Translations under genes and position numbers: made by a program
The notes under the pieces: generated by a model
Seen by the model: the letters and a program-made list of their open reading frames with translations, nothing else
What the model was told of the DNA's origin: nothing
Databases searched by the model: none
Assembly: GCF_000308475.2 (NCBI RefSeq)
Contig: NZ_BAFT02000062.1
Span: 1 to 64,000 of the forward strand
DNA from: Nocardia brasiliensis NBRC 14402
Lineage (GTDB): Bacteria; Actinomycetota; Actinomycetes; Mycobacteriales; Mycobacteriaceae
DNA: 64,000 nt
Reading direction: 5' to 3'
Shown: piece after piece, positions 17,480 through 26,505 of the stretch
Position numbering within the stretch: the stretch's first letter is position 1
Layout of the letters: every line of letters starts with the position of its first letter

Positions 17480-20035
17480 TTACTTGCCGACGATGAGCCC
17501 GTCGCCGTCCGGCGAGACGGTCACCTGCACGGTGTCGCCGTCGGTGACCTCACCCGAGAGCAGTTCCTTGGCGAGCGTGTCGCCGATCGCCTGCTGCACC
17601 AGCCTGCGCAGCGGCCGGGCCCCGTAGACCGGGTCGTAACCGCGCACGGCCAGCCAGAACCGGGCCGAGTCGCTCACGTCCAGCTTCAGCCTGCGCTGCG
17701 CGAGCCGCTTCTGCAGCTGATCGAGCTGGATGTCGACGATGTGCTCCAGCTGCTCCTCGTCGAGCGCGTGGAACATCACCACGTCGTCGAGGCGGTTGAG
17801 GAACTCCGGCTTGAACGCCGAGCGCACCGCGTTCATCACGAACTCGCGTTCGCCGCCCGCACCGAGGTTCGAGGTCAGGATCAGGATGGTGTTGCGGAAG
17901 TCCACCGTGCGGCCCTGGCCGTCGGTGAGCCGTCCCTCGTCGAGCACGGCGAGCAGGATGTCGAACACATCCGGGTGCGCCTTCTCGATCTCGTCGAACA
18001 GCACCACCGTGTACGGCCGGCGCCGCACCGCCTCGGTCAGCTGGCCGCCCTGGTCGTAACCGACGTATCCGGGCGGAGCGCCGACCAGCCGAGCCACCGC
18101 GTGCTTCTCGCTGTACTCGCTCATGTCGATCCGGACCATGGCGCGTTCGTCGTCGAACAGGAAGTCCGCCAACGCTTTCGCCAGCTCCGTCTTACCGACG
18201 CCGGTCGGTCCGACGAACATGAACGAGCCGGTCGGCCGGTTCGGGTCCGCGACCCCGGCGCGCGCCCGGCGCACCGCGTCCGACACCGCCTGCACCGCCT
18301 CGGTCTGGCCGACCACGCGCCTGCCCAGCTCCTGCTCCATCCGCAGCAGTTTCTGCGTCTCGCCTTCGAGCAGCCGGCCCACCGGGATACCGGTCCAGGC
18401 GGCGACCACCTCGGCGATATCGTCCGGGCCCACTTCCTCTTTCAGCATCACGTCGCCGTCGCCCGCGGTCTTCGACGTGCGTTCGGCTTCGGCCAGTTGC
18501 GATTCCAGCTCCGGAATGTCCTTGTAGCGCAGCTTGGACACCTTCTCCAGGTCGCCCTCGCGGTCAGCGCGCTCCTCCTCGCCGCGCAACACCTCCAGTT
18601 CCTTCTTCAGCACCTGGACCTGATCGATCGCCTTCTTCTCGTTCTGCCAGCGGGTGGTCAGCTGGTTGAGTTCCTCACGGGCGTCGGCCAATTCGGAACG
18701 CAGCTTCTCCAGGCGCTGCTTGGAGGCCTCGTCGGTCTCCTTGGTCAACGCGAGTTCCTCGATCTCGAGCCGGCGCACCGCGCGTTCGATCTGATCGATT
18801 TCCACTGGGCGGGAATCGATTTCCATCTTCAGCCGGGACGCGGACTCGTCGACCAGGTCGATCGCCTTGTCCGGCAGGAAGCGCGAGGTGATGTAGCGGT
18901 CGCTGAGGCTGGCCGCGGCGACCAGGGCGGAGTCGGTGATCCGCACGCCGTGGTGGTTCTCGTAACGCTCCTTGAGGCCGCGCAGGATGCCGATGGTGTC
19001 CTCCACCGACGGCTCCCCGACCAGCACCTGCTGGAAGCGGCGCTCCAGGGCCGCGTCCTTCTCGATGTGCTTGCGGTACTCCTCCAGCGTGGTCGCGCCG
19101 ACCAGGCGCAGTTCACCGCGGGCCAGCATCGGCTTGATCATGTTGCCCGCGTCCATCGCGGACTCGCCGGTCGCGCCGGCGCCGACGATGGTGTGCAGCT
19201 CGTCGATGAACGTGATGATCTGTCCCGCACTGTTCTTGATGTCCTCGAGCACGGCCTTGAGCCGTTCCTCGAACTCGCCGCGATACTTCGCGCCGGCCAC
19301 CATCGCGCCGAGATCCAGTGAGACGACGGACTTGCCGCGCAACGACTCCGGCACGTCACCGGCGACGATGCGCTGCGCAAGACCCTCGACGATGGCGGTC
19401 TTGCCGACGCCCGGCTCGCCGATGAGCACCGGGTTGTTCTTGGTTCGACGGCTCAAAACCTGTACCACGCGGCGGATTTCGGCGTCTCGCCCGATCACCG
19501 GGTCGAGCTTGCCCTCCTGCGCGGCCGCGGTGAGGTCGGTGGAGTACTTCTCCAGGGCCTGGTAGCTGCCCTCGGGTTCCGGGCTGGTCACCCGCGCGCT
19601 GCCGCGCACGGTGGTGAACGCCTCGCGCAGCGCGTCGGCGTTCGCGCCGTATTTCGCGAGCAGCATCGTCACGTCGGAATCGCCCTTGGCCAGGCCGACC
19701 ATGACGTGCTCGGTGGAGACGTACTCGTCGCCCAGCTCGGTGGCCAGGTGCTGGGCGGCGGTGATCGCGGCCAGCGCCTCGCGGCCGAGTTGCGGTGTGG
19801 TGGTGGCGCCGGTCGCCTTGGGCAGCCGTTCCACGATGTCCTGGGCCTCGCGCCGGACCGACGCCGGGTCGACGCCGACGGCCTTCAGCAGCGGGGCGGC
19901 GATGCCGTCGGTCTGATCCAGCAACGCCACCAGCAAATGGGCCGGACGAATCTCCGGGTTGCCCGCAGCGGAGGCCGCCTGCAGCGCGGCGGTCAGGGCC
20001 GCCTGGGTCTTGGTGGTGGGATTGAACGAGTCCAC
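17480..20035 (-). CDS. clpB: ClpB disaggregase (Hsp100)
   Basis: 851 residues, full family length. Domains in order: N-domain (1-about 150), first AAA+ domain with Walker A GEPGVGKT, pore loop KYRGEFEERL, Walker B FIDELHT and arginine fingers ALERRFQ; the coiled-coil M-domain (about 410-525); and the second AAA+ domain with GPTGVGKT, pore loop GYVGYDQGG and LFDEIEKAH. It extracts polypeptides from aggregates together with DnaK, DnaJ and GrpE, whose genes lie 10 kb away in the window. GTG start with AGGAAGGTGA upstream. A HAIR operator 101 bases upstream predicts repression by HspR. Confidence 0.98.
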   Translation of the reverse strand: MDSFNPTTKTQAALTAALQAASAAGNPEIRPAHLLVALLDQTDGIAAPLLKAVGVDPASVRREAQDIVERLPKATGATTTPQLGREALAAITAAQHLATELGDEYVSTEHVMVGLAKGDSDVTMLLAKYGANADALREAFTTVRGSARVTSPEPEGSYQALEKYSTDLTAAAQEGKLDPVIGRDAEIRRVVQVLSRRTKNNPVLIGEPGVGKTAIVEGLAQRIVAGDVPESLRGKSVVSLDLGAMVAGAKYRGEFEERLKAVLEDIKNSAGQIITFIDELHTIVGAGATGESAMDAGNMIKPMLARGELRLVGATTLEEYRKHIEKDAALERRFQQVLVGEPSVEDTIGILRGLKERYENHHGVRITDSALVAAASLSDRYITSRFLPDKAIDLVDESASRLKMEIDSRPVEIDQIERAVRRLEIEELALTKETDEASKQRLEKLRSELADAREELNQLTTRWQNEKKAIDQVQVLKKELEVLRGEEERADREGDLEKVSKLRYKDIPELESQLAEAERTSKTAGDGDVMLKEEVGPDDIAEVVAAWTGIPVGRLLEGETQKLLRMEQELGRRVVGQTEAVQAVSDAVRRARAGVADPNRPTGSFMFVGPTGVGKTELAKALADFLFDDERAMVRIDMSEYSEKHAVARLVGAPPGYVGYDQGGQLTEAVRRRPYTVVLFDEIEKAHPDVFDILLAVLDEGRLTDGQGRTVDFRNTILILTSNLGAGGEREFVMNAVRSAFKPEFLNRLDDVVMFHALDEEQLEHIVDIQLDQLQKRLAQRRLKLDVSDSARFWLAVRGYDPVYGARPLRRLVQQAIGDTLAKELLSGEVTDGDTVQVTVSPDGDGLIVGK

Positions 20036-20135
20036 AAGTCACCTTCCTGCTAGTCGATGTGGCGGCTCCGGAGCCTGATCCGCACGAAACCCTTCGCACG
20101 GCTCCGTGCCGTTCCTAACGTCCAACGTCGGAAAG

Positions 20136-20156
20136 GTTGAGTCTGTTCCGCTCAAG
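20136..20156 (-). promoter_or_regulatory. HAIR operator (HspR) upstream of clpB
   Basis: On the minus strand the site reads CTTGAGC-N7-ACTCAAC, matching the actinobacterial HAIR consensus CTTGAGT-N7-ACTCAAG at 12 of 14 arm positions. It lies between the truncated ClpB paralogue and clpB, so HspR control acts on clpB itself even if the two genes are partly co-transcribed. Confidence 0.85.
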
Positions 20157-20247
20157 TTCAGTTGTTTTCCCGTGCGCTGAAACGGTACGCCGCGCCGCGG
20201 CCGAACAGGACGAATCCCGCCGCCCGCGCCGGGTCGACGCCGAATGG

Positions 20248-21969
20248 TCAGCTCGGGTTCAACCGGTCGAGCGGGACGCCGGCCCACTCCGACACCAAGG
20301 CGGCGATATGCCAGTCTTCGACCTGTCCGACGGACACCGCCTGGGGCGCTCCGGCGGATTCCGCTCGTTCGACTACTCGCTGCTCCAGGTGCGGAATCGT
20401 GCTGTAGCGCAGCTCGGACGCCAGGCCGAAATCGCCGGTACGTTCGGCGCGCTCGTATTCGGCCCGCGCGTCGGCCAATTGCTGCGCGAGGTCACGGTCG
20501 ACCATGCGGTCCTTCTCCAGCCATCCCGCGGTGCTCCGCGTCAGGTCGTCTTGCAGGTCCATGATCTGATCGACGGCCCGCTGCCGGTCCCGCCATTCGT
20601 TCAGCAGTTGGGCAAGCCGGGCGCGAGCGGTCGCGAGCTCCGACCGCAGCAGGCTCGAACGCTCGGCGACCTGCTCCGCCGGCTCCTGCTTCAGCGCCGC
20701 CTGTTCGGTTTCGAGGCGGCGGATCGCGTCCTGGAGCTCGTCGACGTCGACCGGCCGATCGAGTGCCGCCATGCGCAGCTGCGCGGCAGCCGCGTCGATC
20801 AGGTGAATCGCCTTGTCCGGCAACGACCCGGGCAGATGGCGGCCGGCGAGCAGCACGGCGGCCCGTACGGCGTGGTCGGTGATCCGCACTTGATGGTGCG
20901 CCTCGTAGCGCGCCCGGACGCCGCGCAGCATGGCGACGGCGTCGGCGTGGTCCGGCTCCCGCACCTCGACCGGTTGCAAGACCCGGGTCAGCGCGCTGTC
21001 GCGCGCGATGAGCCGGGCGTACGTCTCGGGCGTGGCCGTACCGACGAGGCGTAGCGCCCGGCGCGCGAGCACGGGCGCGAGCACGATGGTGGCGGTCGTC
21101 GCGAGGGCGTCGGCCACGGTCGCGAGCGTGGCCAGTTCATCGATCACGACGACAGCGCGCGCGGCCCGGCCCTCGATGCCGTCCAGCACCGCGGTCAGCC
21201 GCTGCTCGAACTCCCCGAAGCCGCTGGCCCCGGCCACCATCGCGGTCAGATCGAGCAGGACAATGACGTTGTCGCGCCACAGGTCCGGTGCCTCACCGGC
21301 CACGATTCGCTGTGCGAGACCCGCGATGACCGACGTCTTGCCGACACCGTCGGCGCCGACGAGCACCGCGGCGTTTCTGCTGCGCAGGCTCGAAAGCAGT
21401 GCCAGCCGACGGATTTCGGCAGATCGCCCGACGACCGGGTCGAGCTCGCCGCCCCGGGCCAGCTCGGTGAGATCGGTGGTGTATTTGCGCAGCGCCCAGC
21501 GGCTGTTCGCCGGATCCGCGTCGGCGGTCGCGCCGCCGGGTTCCGCGGGCAGCACGCCGTGCAGCGTCTCGGCGGTGACACCGTGTGCCGCGAGCAGGCC
21601 CGCCTCCGCCGTGTCGCCCGCCACCAGACCGAGCATGACGTGCTCAGTAGAGACGTGGCCCGCCCCGGATTCGGTCGCGGTCCGCCGCGCCGCGGTACAC
21701 ACCGCGAGCGCGTCACGACCGAGCTGCGGGACGACACTCGGGTCGGCGGTAGTCGGCAGCTGGTCCGCGAGATCCTGCGCGCCACGGCGCACGACGCCCG
21801 GGTCGGCGCCGACGGCCTGCAGTAGCGCGGCGACCGCGCCGTCGGCTTGATCGAGCATCGAGATCAACAGGTGCGCGGGCGCGATCTCCGGATTGCCCGC
21901 GGCGAACGCCGACTGCAACGCGGTGGTCAGGGCAGCCTCGGTCTTGCTGGTCGGATTGAACGTGTCCAC
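20248..21969 (-). CDS. ClpB paralogue lacking the second AAA+ domain
   Basis: 573 residues. It aligns with the neighbouring ClpB from the first residue (VDTFNPTSKTEAALTTAL against MDSFNPTTKTQAALTAAL) through the N-domain, first AAA+ domain and complete M-domain, then stops at SEWAGVPLDRLNPS, exactly where NBD2 would begin. Walker A is intact (GADGVGKT) and Walker B keeps IDE. The pore loop is altered (SGFGEFEQRL for KYRGEFEERL, losing the tyrosine), the segment after DEL is rewritten, and the paired arginine fingers ALERRFQ became ALTRVLQ. The GTG at 21969 is chosen from the homologous start; an ATG 60 bases upstream lacks a ribosome site. Loss of threading ability is inferred; it might regulate ClpB by co-assembly or through its M-domain. 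Confidence 0.88.
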   Translation of the reverse strand: MDTFNPTSKTEAALTTALQSAFAAGNPEIAPAHLLISMLDQADGAVAALLQAVGADPGVVRRGAQDLADQLPTTADPSVVPQLGRDALAVCTAARRTATESGAGHVSTEHVMLGLVAGDTAEAGLLAAHGVTAETLHGVLPAEPGGATADADPANSRWALRKYTTDLTELARGGELDPVVGRSAEIRRLALLSSLRSRNAAVLVGADGVGKTSVIAGLAQRIVAGEAPDLWRDNVIVLLDLTAMVAGASGFGEFEQRLTAVLDGIEGRAARAVVVIDELATLATVADALATTATIVLAPVLARRALRLVGTATPETYARLIARDSALTRVLQPVEVREPDHADAVAMLRGVRARYEAHHQVRITDHAVRAAVLLAGRHLPGSLPDKAIHLIDAAAAQLRMAALDRPVDVDELQDAIRRLETEQAALKQEPAEQVAERSSLLRSELATARARLAQLLNEWRDRQRAVDQIMDLQDDLTRSTAGWLEKDRMVDRDLAQQLADARAEYERAERTGDFGLASELRYSTIPHLEQRVVERAESAGAPQAVSVGQVEDWHIAALVSEWAGVPLDRLNPS

Positions 21970-22059
21970 CGCTCCACTACTAGCCGACGACGGGGCAGGC
22001 CCGAACCGGAACGCCGCGACACCCGTCAATGCGATGAATCACAGTGTCCACGGGGTATG

Positions 22060-22127
22060 GATGCATACGATGAGCCTGGCCGTTAGTTGATGCATCACTC
22101 TTCACCCGACCGAGGGAGCGAATGCAT
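22060..22127 (+). promoter_or_regulatory. Three ATGCAT boxes before the quinone-reductase gene
   Basis: ATGCAT occurs at 22061, 22090 and 22122, the second inside the perfect 10-base palindrome TGATGCATCA (22088-22097) and the third overlapping the start codon. Three copies in 67 bases is unexpected at this GC content. They may bind a regulator of the oxidoreductase or of the divergent ClpB paralogue; which one is not known. Confidence 0.4.
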
Positions 22128-23061
22128 GCGCGCGATCGTGGTACAGAAGTTCGGAGCGACACCCGAGTTGGTCGACATGCCGGTTCCCGAGCCGGGACCG
22201 GGGACCATCCGGGTGCAGATCGAGGCGGCGGGGGTCAACCCGTTCGACGCGAAAATGGCCGACGGCATCCTGGACGGCAAGATGCCCCACGATTTTCCGA
22301 TGATCCTCGGCCTCGACGGCGCGGGCACCGTCGCCACCGTCGGGCCCGGCGTCAGCCGCTTCGCCGTCGGTGACCGGGTGGTCGGCAAGTTCCTGACGCC
22401 GCCGGCCGGGCACGGCAGCTTCGCCGAGTTCGCGGTGGTTCCCGAGAGCGGCATCCTGGTGCGCATTCCCGACGGCGTGCCGACCGCGACGGCCGCGGCG
22501 GTGCCGACCGCGGGCGTCACCGCACAGGACCTGGTGGACGCCACCGGGATCGAGCCCGGCCAGACCGTGTTGATCGTCGGCGCCACCGGTGGGGTGGGCT
22601 CCTTCCTGGTCCAGCTGGCGAACATGGCAGGGGCACAGGTCGTCGCCACCGCCCGCGCCGCGGCCGCGGATCAGATGACCCGGCTCGGCGCGGCCGAGAC
22701 CGTCGACTATGCCGCGGGTTCGATCGGCGCGCAGGTCGCCGCCGCGCACCCCGACGGCATCGACGTGCTCTACGACCTGGTGAGCCCGCCCGCGGCGCTG
22801 GCCGACCTGCTCGGCCTCGTGCGCCCCGGCGGCGCGGTGTACTCCACCATCTGGTCCACCGACGAGAACGCGCTGCGGGCCAAGGGACTGCGCGGCGGCA
22901 ACCTCGAATCCAGCGGCGGCGCAGCGGAATTGGCGCGGTTGCTGGACCGGGTCGCCGAAGGCGACGTGGTGGTGCCGATCGACGCGACCATTCCCCTCGC
23001 CGACGGGGTGAGCGTGCTCGGCGCCGCGGGTGCCCGCGGCAAAACCGTCCTCGCGATCTGA
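22126..23061 (+). CDS. Zinc-independent quinone oxidoreductase (MDR family)
   Basis: 311 residues. The N-terminal GroES-like domain has IEAAGVNPFDAKMADG and LGLDGAGTVATVG; the Rossmann domain has VLIVGATGGVGSFLVQLA. The zinc-ligand cysteines of alcohol dehydrogenases are absent, placing it with NADPH:quinone oxidoreductases. The ATG at 22126 is the start because GAGGGAG lies just upstream and the family N-terminus (MRAIVVQKFG) begins there. Divergent from the ClpB paralogue and upstream of the flavohemoglobin genes; the substrate is unknown. Confidence 0.88.
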   Translation: MRAIVVQKFGATPELVDMPVPEPGPGTIRVQIEAAGVNPFDAKMADGILDGKMPHDFPMILGLDGAGTVATVGPGVSRFAVGDRVVGKFLTPPAGHGSFAEFAVVPESGILVRIPDGVPTATAAAVPTAGVTAQDLVDATGIEPGQTVLIVGATGGVGSFLVQLANMAGAQVVATARAAAADQMTRLGAAETVDYAAGSIGAQVAAAHPDGIDVLYDLVSPPAALADLLGLVRPGGAVYSTIWSTDENALRAKGLRGGNLESSGGAAELARLLDRVAEGDVVVPIDATIPLADGVSVLGAAGARGKTVLAI

Positions 23062-23287
23062 GTACCCTCGACAGCGGCAGCGCGCTCCCGACAAGCCGCG
23101 ACTGCCATGATGTGATTTCCGCATCAAGGTCGTAACAGCGGGCGTTAGCCCGACGGTTACCGTTTGGTCTGGGCTTCAGGGACATACCCGCCCCGACCAC
23201 GGGGAATTCAGGGATACTGGTCCGCGGAGGACAGCCGGTTACGGGTAGGTCCCCGGGCAGAAACTGAGGGAAAGGAAACACCGCGTC

Positions 23288-24445
23288 GTGGATGCGCGTT
23301 CGGCTGCGCTGGTCCGCGCCAACTTCCGTTCGGTGATCGAGGCGCCGAACGGACCCGAGCGGTTGGTCAGTGCGTTCTACGGTCATTTGTTCGCCGAGAA
23401 CCCGCAACTGCGTGAGCTCTTCCCGCCTGCGATGGACATGCAGGCGAAGCGGATCGTCACGGCGATCCAGTATGTGCTCGACCATCTGGAGGATTGGGGA
23501 CGGGCGCAGAAGTTCCTCGAGCAGCTCGCTCGGGATCACCGCAAGTACGGCGTCGACGCGGCGCACTACGACGCGGCGGGCCGCGCGCTGCTGTCCGCGT
23601 TCCGCGCCTACAACGGCGCCGCCTGGCACCGCGGCCTGGAGGAGGGCTGGCGCGACATCACGATCCTGATCTCGGCGTCCATGGCGATCGGCGCGAATTC
23701 CGACAAATCGCAGCCGTTCTGGGAGGCGACCGTGGTCGGGCACCGGCGGGTGCTCGAGGATCTGGCCATCGTGCGGTTGCAGTCCGAGAGCCCGATCCCG
23801 TACCAGGCCGGTCAGTACGTGCCGCTCACGGTGCCGCAGCGCCCCAAGATGTGGCGCTACTTCTCGCCCGCGATTCCCGCGAACCCGTACGGCGAGATCG
23901 AATTCCACATCCGCAAGATCCGCGGCGGCTGGGTGAGCCCCGCCATCGTCAACGAGACCCGGGTCGGTGACCGCTGGCAGATCGCCGGCCCGCTCGGCGG
24001 CCTGCACGTGGATCGGGAAAGCGGCCGCGATGTGCTGATGATCGGCGCGGGCACCGGCATCGCGCCGCTGCGCGCCCAGCTGATCGAGATGGGCCAGCGG
24101 GGCATCAACCCGCGGGTGCATTTCTTCATCGGCGGCCGCTACCCCTGCGATCTCTACGACGTGGAGAACATGTGGCAGCTCTCGCAGAGCAATCCGTGGC
24201 TCACCATCGTTCCGGTCTGCGAACAGAAGACCAACCCGTGGTGGTATCCGCATCCGCCGCAGGAAGAGCCGTACGGCATGCATCGGCGGTTGATCGGTAA
24301 CCTGGGCGCGGTGGTCGCGAGCTTCGGCGCGTGGGCGGACCGGCAGATCCAGATCGCCGGATCGGCGAAGATGATCGCGGATACCCGCCGGGCGTTGATC
24401 GCGGTCGGTACTCCGGAGCACATCATCAGCTCCGATCCTGTGTGA
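23288..24445 (+). CDS. Type II flavohemoglobin (globin plus FAD/NAD reductase)
   Basis: 385 residues. The globin domain (about 1-135) has the B10 tyrosine in SAFYGHLF and the proximal histidine in ARDHRKYGV. The reductase domain has a flavin motif RYFSPAIPA and nucleotide motif GAGTGIAPLRAQL. It resembles mycobacterial Rv0385, a type II flavohemoglobin reported to differ from classical NO dioxygenases and to oxidise D-lactate; NO detoxification remains possible. GTG start with GGGAAAGG upstream. The next gene, a reductase without globin, starts 14 bases after its stop. Confidence 0.88.
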   Translation: MDARSAALVRANFRSVIEAPNGPERLVSAFYGHLFAENPQLRELFPPAMDMQAKRIVTAIQYVLDHLEDWGRAQKFLEQLARDHRKYGVDAAHYDAAGRALLSAFRAYNGAAWHRGLEEGWRDITILISASMAIGANSDKSQPFWEATVVGHRRVLEDLAIVRLQSESPIPYQAGQYVPLTVPQRPKMWRYFSPAIPANPYGEIEFHIRKIRGGWVSPAIVNETRVGDRWQIAGPLGGLHVDRESGRDVLMIGAGTGIAPLRAQLIEMGQRGINPRVHFFIGGRYPCDLYDVENMWQLSQSNPWLTIVPVCEQKTNPWWYPHPPQEEPYGMHRRLIGNLGAVVASFGAWADRQIQIAGSAKMIADTRRALIAVGTPEHIISSDPV

Positions 24446-24459
24446 TGAAGGAGGCCCCA

Positions 24460-25242
24460 ATGGTGGGGGACCCTGGTGCGCGTGGCAACGGCGCACCGCA
24501 GCCGCCCGAGTGGACCGCGACCGTGGTCGGGCATCATCGAATCCGCTACGACCTGGCGGTGATTCGCTTGATCGGTGAGTTCGTCCCGTTCGTCGCGGGC
24601 CAGTCCGTCGAGGTGACGGTGCCGCAGCAACCGACTATGCGGCGCCGGTTGTCCCCGGCGCTGCCGCCCTCGCTGGACGGCAAGCTGGAGTTCCACGTGC
24701 GCACCGTGCCGGGCGGCTGGTGCAGCGGCTCGATCGTGGCCGACACCAAAGCGGGCGACGAGTGGAAGATCCGGGCGCCCCTCGGCGGTTTCACGGTCGA
24801 CCCCGAGGGCGACGAGGTGGTGATGATCGCGGGCGGCACCGGACTCGCGCCGATGCGGGCGCAGATCCTGGACCTGGCGCGGGCGCCGGAACCGCCGCGC
24901 ACCTATCTGTTCTTCGGCGGGCACTCCCCGCGCGAGCTCTACGCCTCCGACATGCTGTACCTGCTCGCCGATGAATTGCCTTGGCTCACGGTCATTCCCG
25001 TGGTGGAGAGCCCGGACGACCCGAGCTGGGTGGACGAGTGGTACGAGCACAGCCGCGTCGACATCGGCTTCCCACCCGACGACATGCTGTTCGGCACCCT
25101 CGCCGAAGTGGTCGGCTCGCACGGCGCCTTCGAAAATCACCAGGTGCTGGTCTGCGGGTCGCCGCGGATGGTCAGCGCGACCGTCGACCGCCTGCTGGAA
25201 ACCGGAACTCCGCCGGAGCGCATCCAATTCGAGGGTCTGTAA
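24460..25242 (+). CDS. Stand-alone FNR-type reductase paralogous to the flavohemoglobin reductase half
   Basis: 260 residues. It aligns with the reductase half of the preceding protein (WTATVVGHHRIRYDLAVIRL against WEATVVGHRRVLEDLAIVRL) and lacks any globin domain. Flavin site RRRLSPALPP replaces RYFSPAIPA, and the nucleotide site is GGTGLAPMRAQI. The ATG at 24460 is chosen because AAGGAGG lies 6 bases upstream; an earlier ATG at 24445 overlaps the previous stop. It is coupled to the flavohemoglobin gene and may serve as an electron donor to it or to another partner. The arrangement suggests duplication followed by globin loss. Confidence 0.85.
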   Translation: MVGDPGARGNGAPQPPEWTATVVGHHRIRYDLAVIRLIGEFVPFVAGQSVEVTVPQQPTMRRRLSPALPPSLDGKLEFHVRTVPGGWCSGSIVADTKAGDEWKIRAPLGGFTVDPEGDEVVMIAGGTGLAPMRAQILDLARAPEPPRTYLFFGGHSPRELYASDMLYLLADELPWLTVIPVVESPDDPSWVDEWYEHSRVDIGFPPDDMLFGTLAEVVGSHGAFENHQVLVCGSPRMVSATVDRLLETGTPPERIQFEGL

Positions 25243-25251
25243 CCCCGGAGA

Positions 25252-25291
25252 CCGGAATCCGGCCGCGGTACTGGGCACGGCCGGATTCCGG
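25252..25291. terminator. Bidirectional terminator
   Basis: CCGGAATCCGGCCG pairs perfectly over 14 bases with CGGCCGGATTCCGG. It lies between the convergent reductase gene and second flavohemoglobin gene and probably ends transcripts from both sides. Confidence 0.7.
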
Positions 25292-25335
25292 GCCGGTCCG
25301 GGATTACGGGAGGGGTCGAAATCCCGGACGGCCGG

Positions 25336-26505
25336 TCAGAACAGCGGGTCGTGGCGGATGTTCTTGGTGAGCGTCCCCGCGGCCATCAGGCGGAACTTGG
25401 TGGTCTGCACCATCGAGGGTGAACCGACGATCTGCACGTCCCGGTCGGCCCAGGCGCCGTAGCCGGCGACCACCTTGCCGATCTGGCCGGTCAAGCGCGG
25501 CTCCAAACCGGTCCAGTTCGGCGCCAGCGCGCCGGAATCCTGGTACCACCAAGGGTTTTCCTCGTGTTCGGTCACCGGCGTCACGGTCAGCCATCGGTTC
25601 GCGACGGCGAGGCTGTTGAGCGTGTCGAGATCGTAGAGGTCGCACGGATGGTGGCCGCCGACGAACAGGTGCACCTTCGGGTTGGTGCGGCGCTGCGCCA
25701 TCGCCATCAGCTGGGCGCGCAGCGGTGCGATACCGGTGCCGCAGCCGACCATCAACATCTTGCGTTTCGCGTTGCGCGGGATGCCGAGTCCGCCGAGCGG
25801 CGCGCCGAGCAACCACTTGTCGCCGATCGCGGTGTGGCCGACGATGGCCGAGCTGACCCAGCCACCGAGCACGCTGCGAATGTGGAATTCGATCTCGCCG
25901 TTGGCATTTGCCGGCACGGCGGGCGACATGTAGCGCCACATCCGGGGCCGCGACGGCACCTGCACGCTCATGTACTGGCCCGCGGCGTACTGCATCGGCT
26001 GGTCGAGCTGGAGCCGCACGATGGACAGATTGCGCAGTACCGCACGGCTTTCCACGACGGTGCCGGTCCAGACCGGCGGCGTGGTCTCCTTCTCCGCGGC
26101 GCCGATCATGGTGTCGCCGATGATCGTCAGGCCTTCGTCCCAGGCCCGGTCCACCTCGTCGGTCCACATCTCGGTGCCCGCGTAGAGCCGCATCGCGGTC
26201 TTCAGCGAGTTGGCGACCGCGGCGTAATGCTCGCGCTGCACACCGTATTTGCGATGGTCGCGCCCGAGCTGGGCGAGGAACGGCAACAGCTTGTTCGGCT
26301 CCTCGAGCCGGTCCAGCGCGTAGCCGATGGCCTTGACAAGCCGATCACGCTGTGCGTCCATGGCTGCCGGGAAGAAATCGCGGACTTGGGGGTAGTCGGT
26401 GAAGAGGATCGAATAGAACGATCTCGCTAATTTCTCCTGCCCCCCTTCCTCCGCAGCAACCGCCTTGAACGTCGTTCTGATCAAAGCGACAGTCCGCGAA
26501 TCCAT
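25336..26505 (-). CDS. Second type II flavohemoglobin
   Basis: 389 residues with the same layout as the gene at 23288: globin with B10 tyrosine in RSFYSILF and proximal histidine in GRDHRKYGV, flavin motif RYMSPAVPA and nucleotide motif GCGTGIAPLRAQL. Start taken at the ATG 26505 by alignment with the paralogue (MDSRTVALIRTTF against MDARSAALVRANF); a GTG 9 bases upstream is possible. It converges on the other flavohemoglobin pair, so the two units are independently transcribed. Its 5' region contains an A/T-rich stretch (26625-26760) that may hold the promoter. Confidence 0.87.
   Translation of the reverse strand: MDSRTVALIRTTFKAVAAEEGGQEKLARSFYSILFTDYPQVRDFFPAAMDAQRDRLVKAIGYALDRLEEPNKLLPFLAQLGRDHRKYGVQREHYAAVANSLKTAMRLYAGTEMWTDEVDRAWDEGLTIIGDTMIGAAEKETTPPVWTGTVVESRAVLRNLSIVRLQLDQPMQYAAGQYMSVQVPSRPRMWRYMSPAVPANANGEIEFHIRSVLGGWVSSAIVGHTAIGDKWLLGAPLGGLGIPRNAKRKMLMVGCGTGIAPLRAQLMAMAQRRTNPKVHLFVGGHHPCDLYDLDTLNSLAVANRWLTVTPVTEHEENPWWYQDSGALAPNWTGLEPRLTGQIGKVVAGYGAWADRDVQIVGSPSMVQTTKFRLMAAGTLTKNIRHDPLF

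Noticed and set aside
17741..19321. A 526-codon plus-strand frame opposite clpB
   Set aside because: It lies wholly antisense to the well-conserved ClpB gene and has no recognisable motif; typical high-GC antisense frame.
23062..23287. Possible small gene before the first flavohemoglobin
   Set aside because: The short frames there lack conserved features; the segment is better read as promoter and leader sequence.
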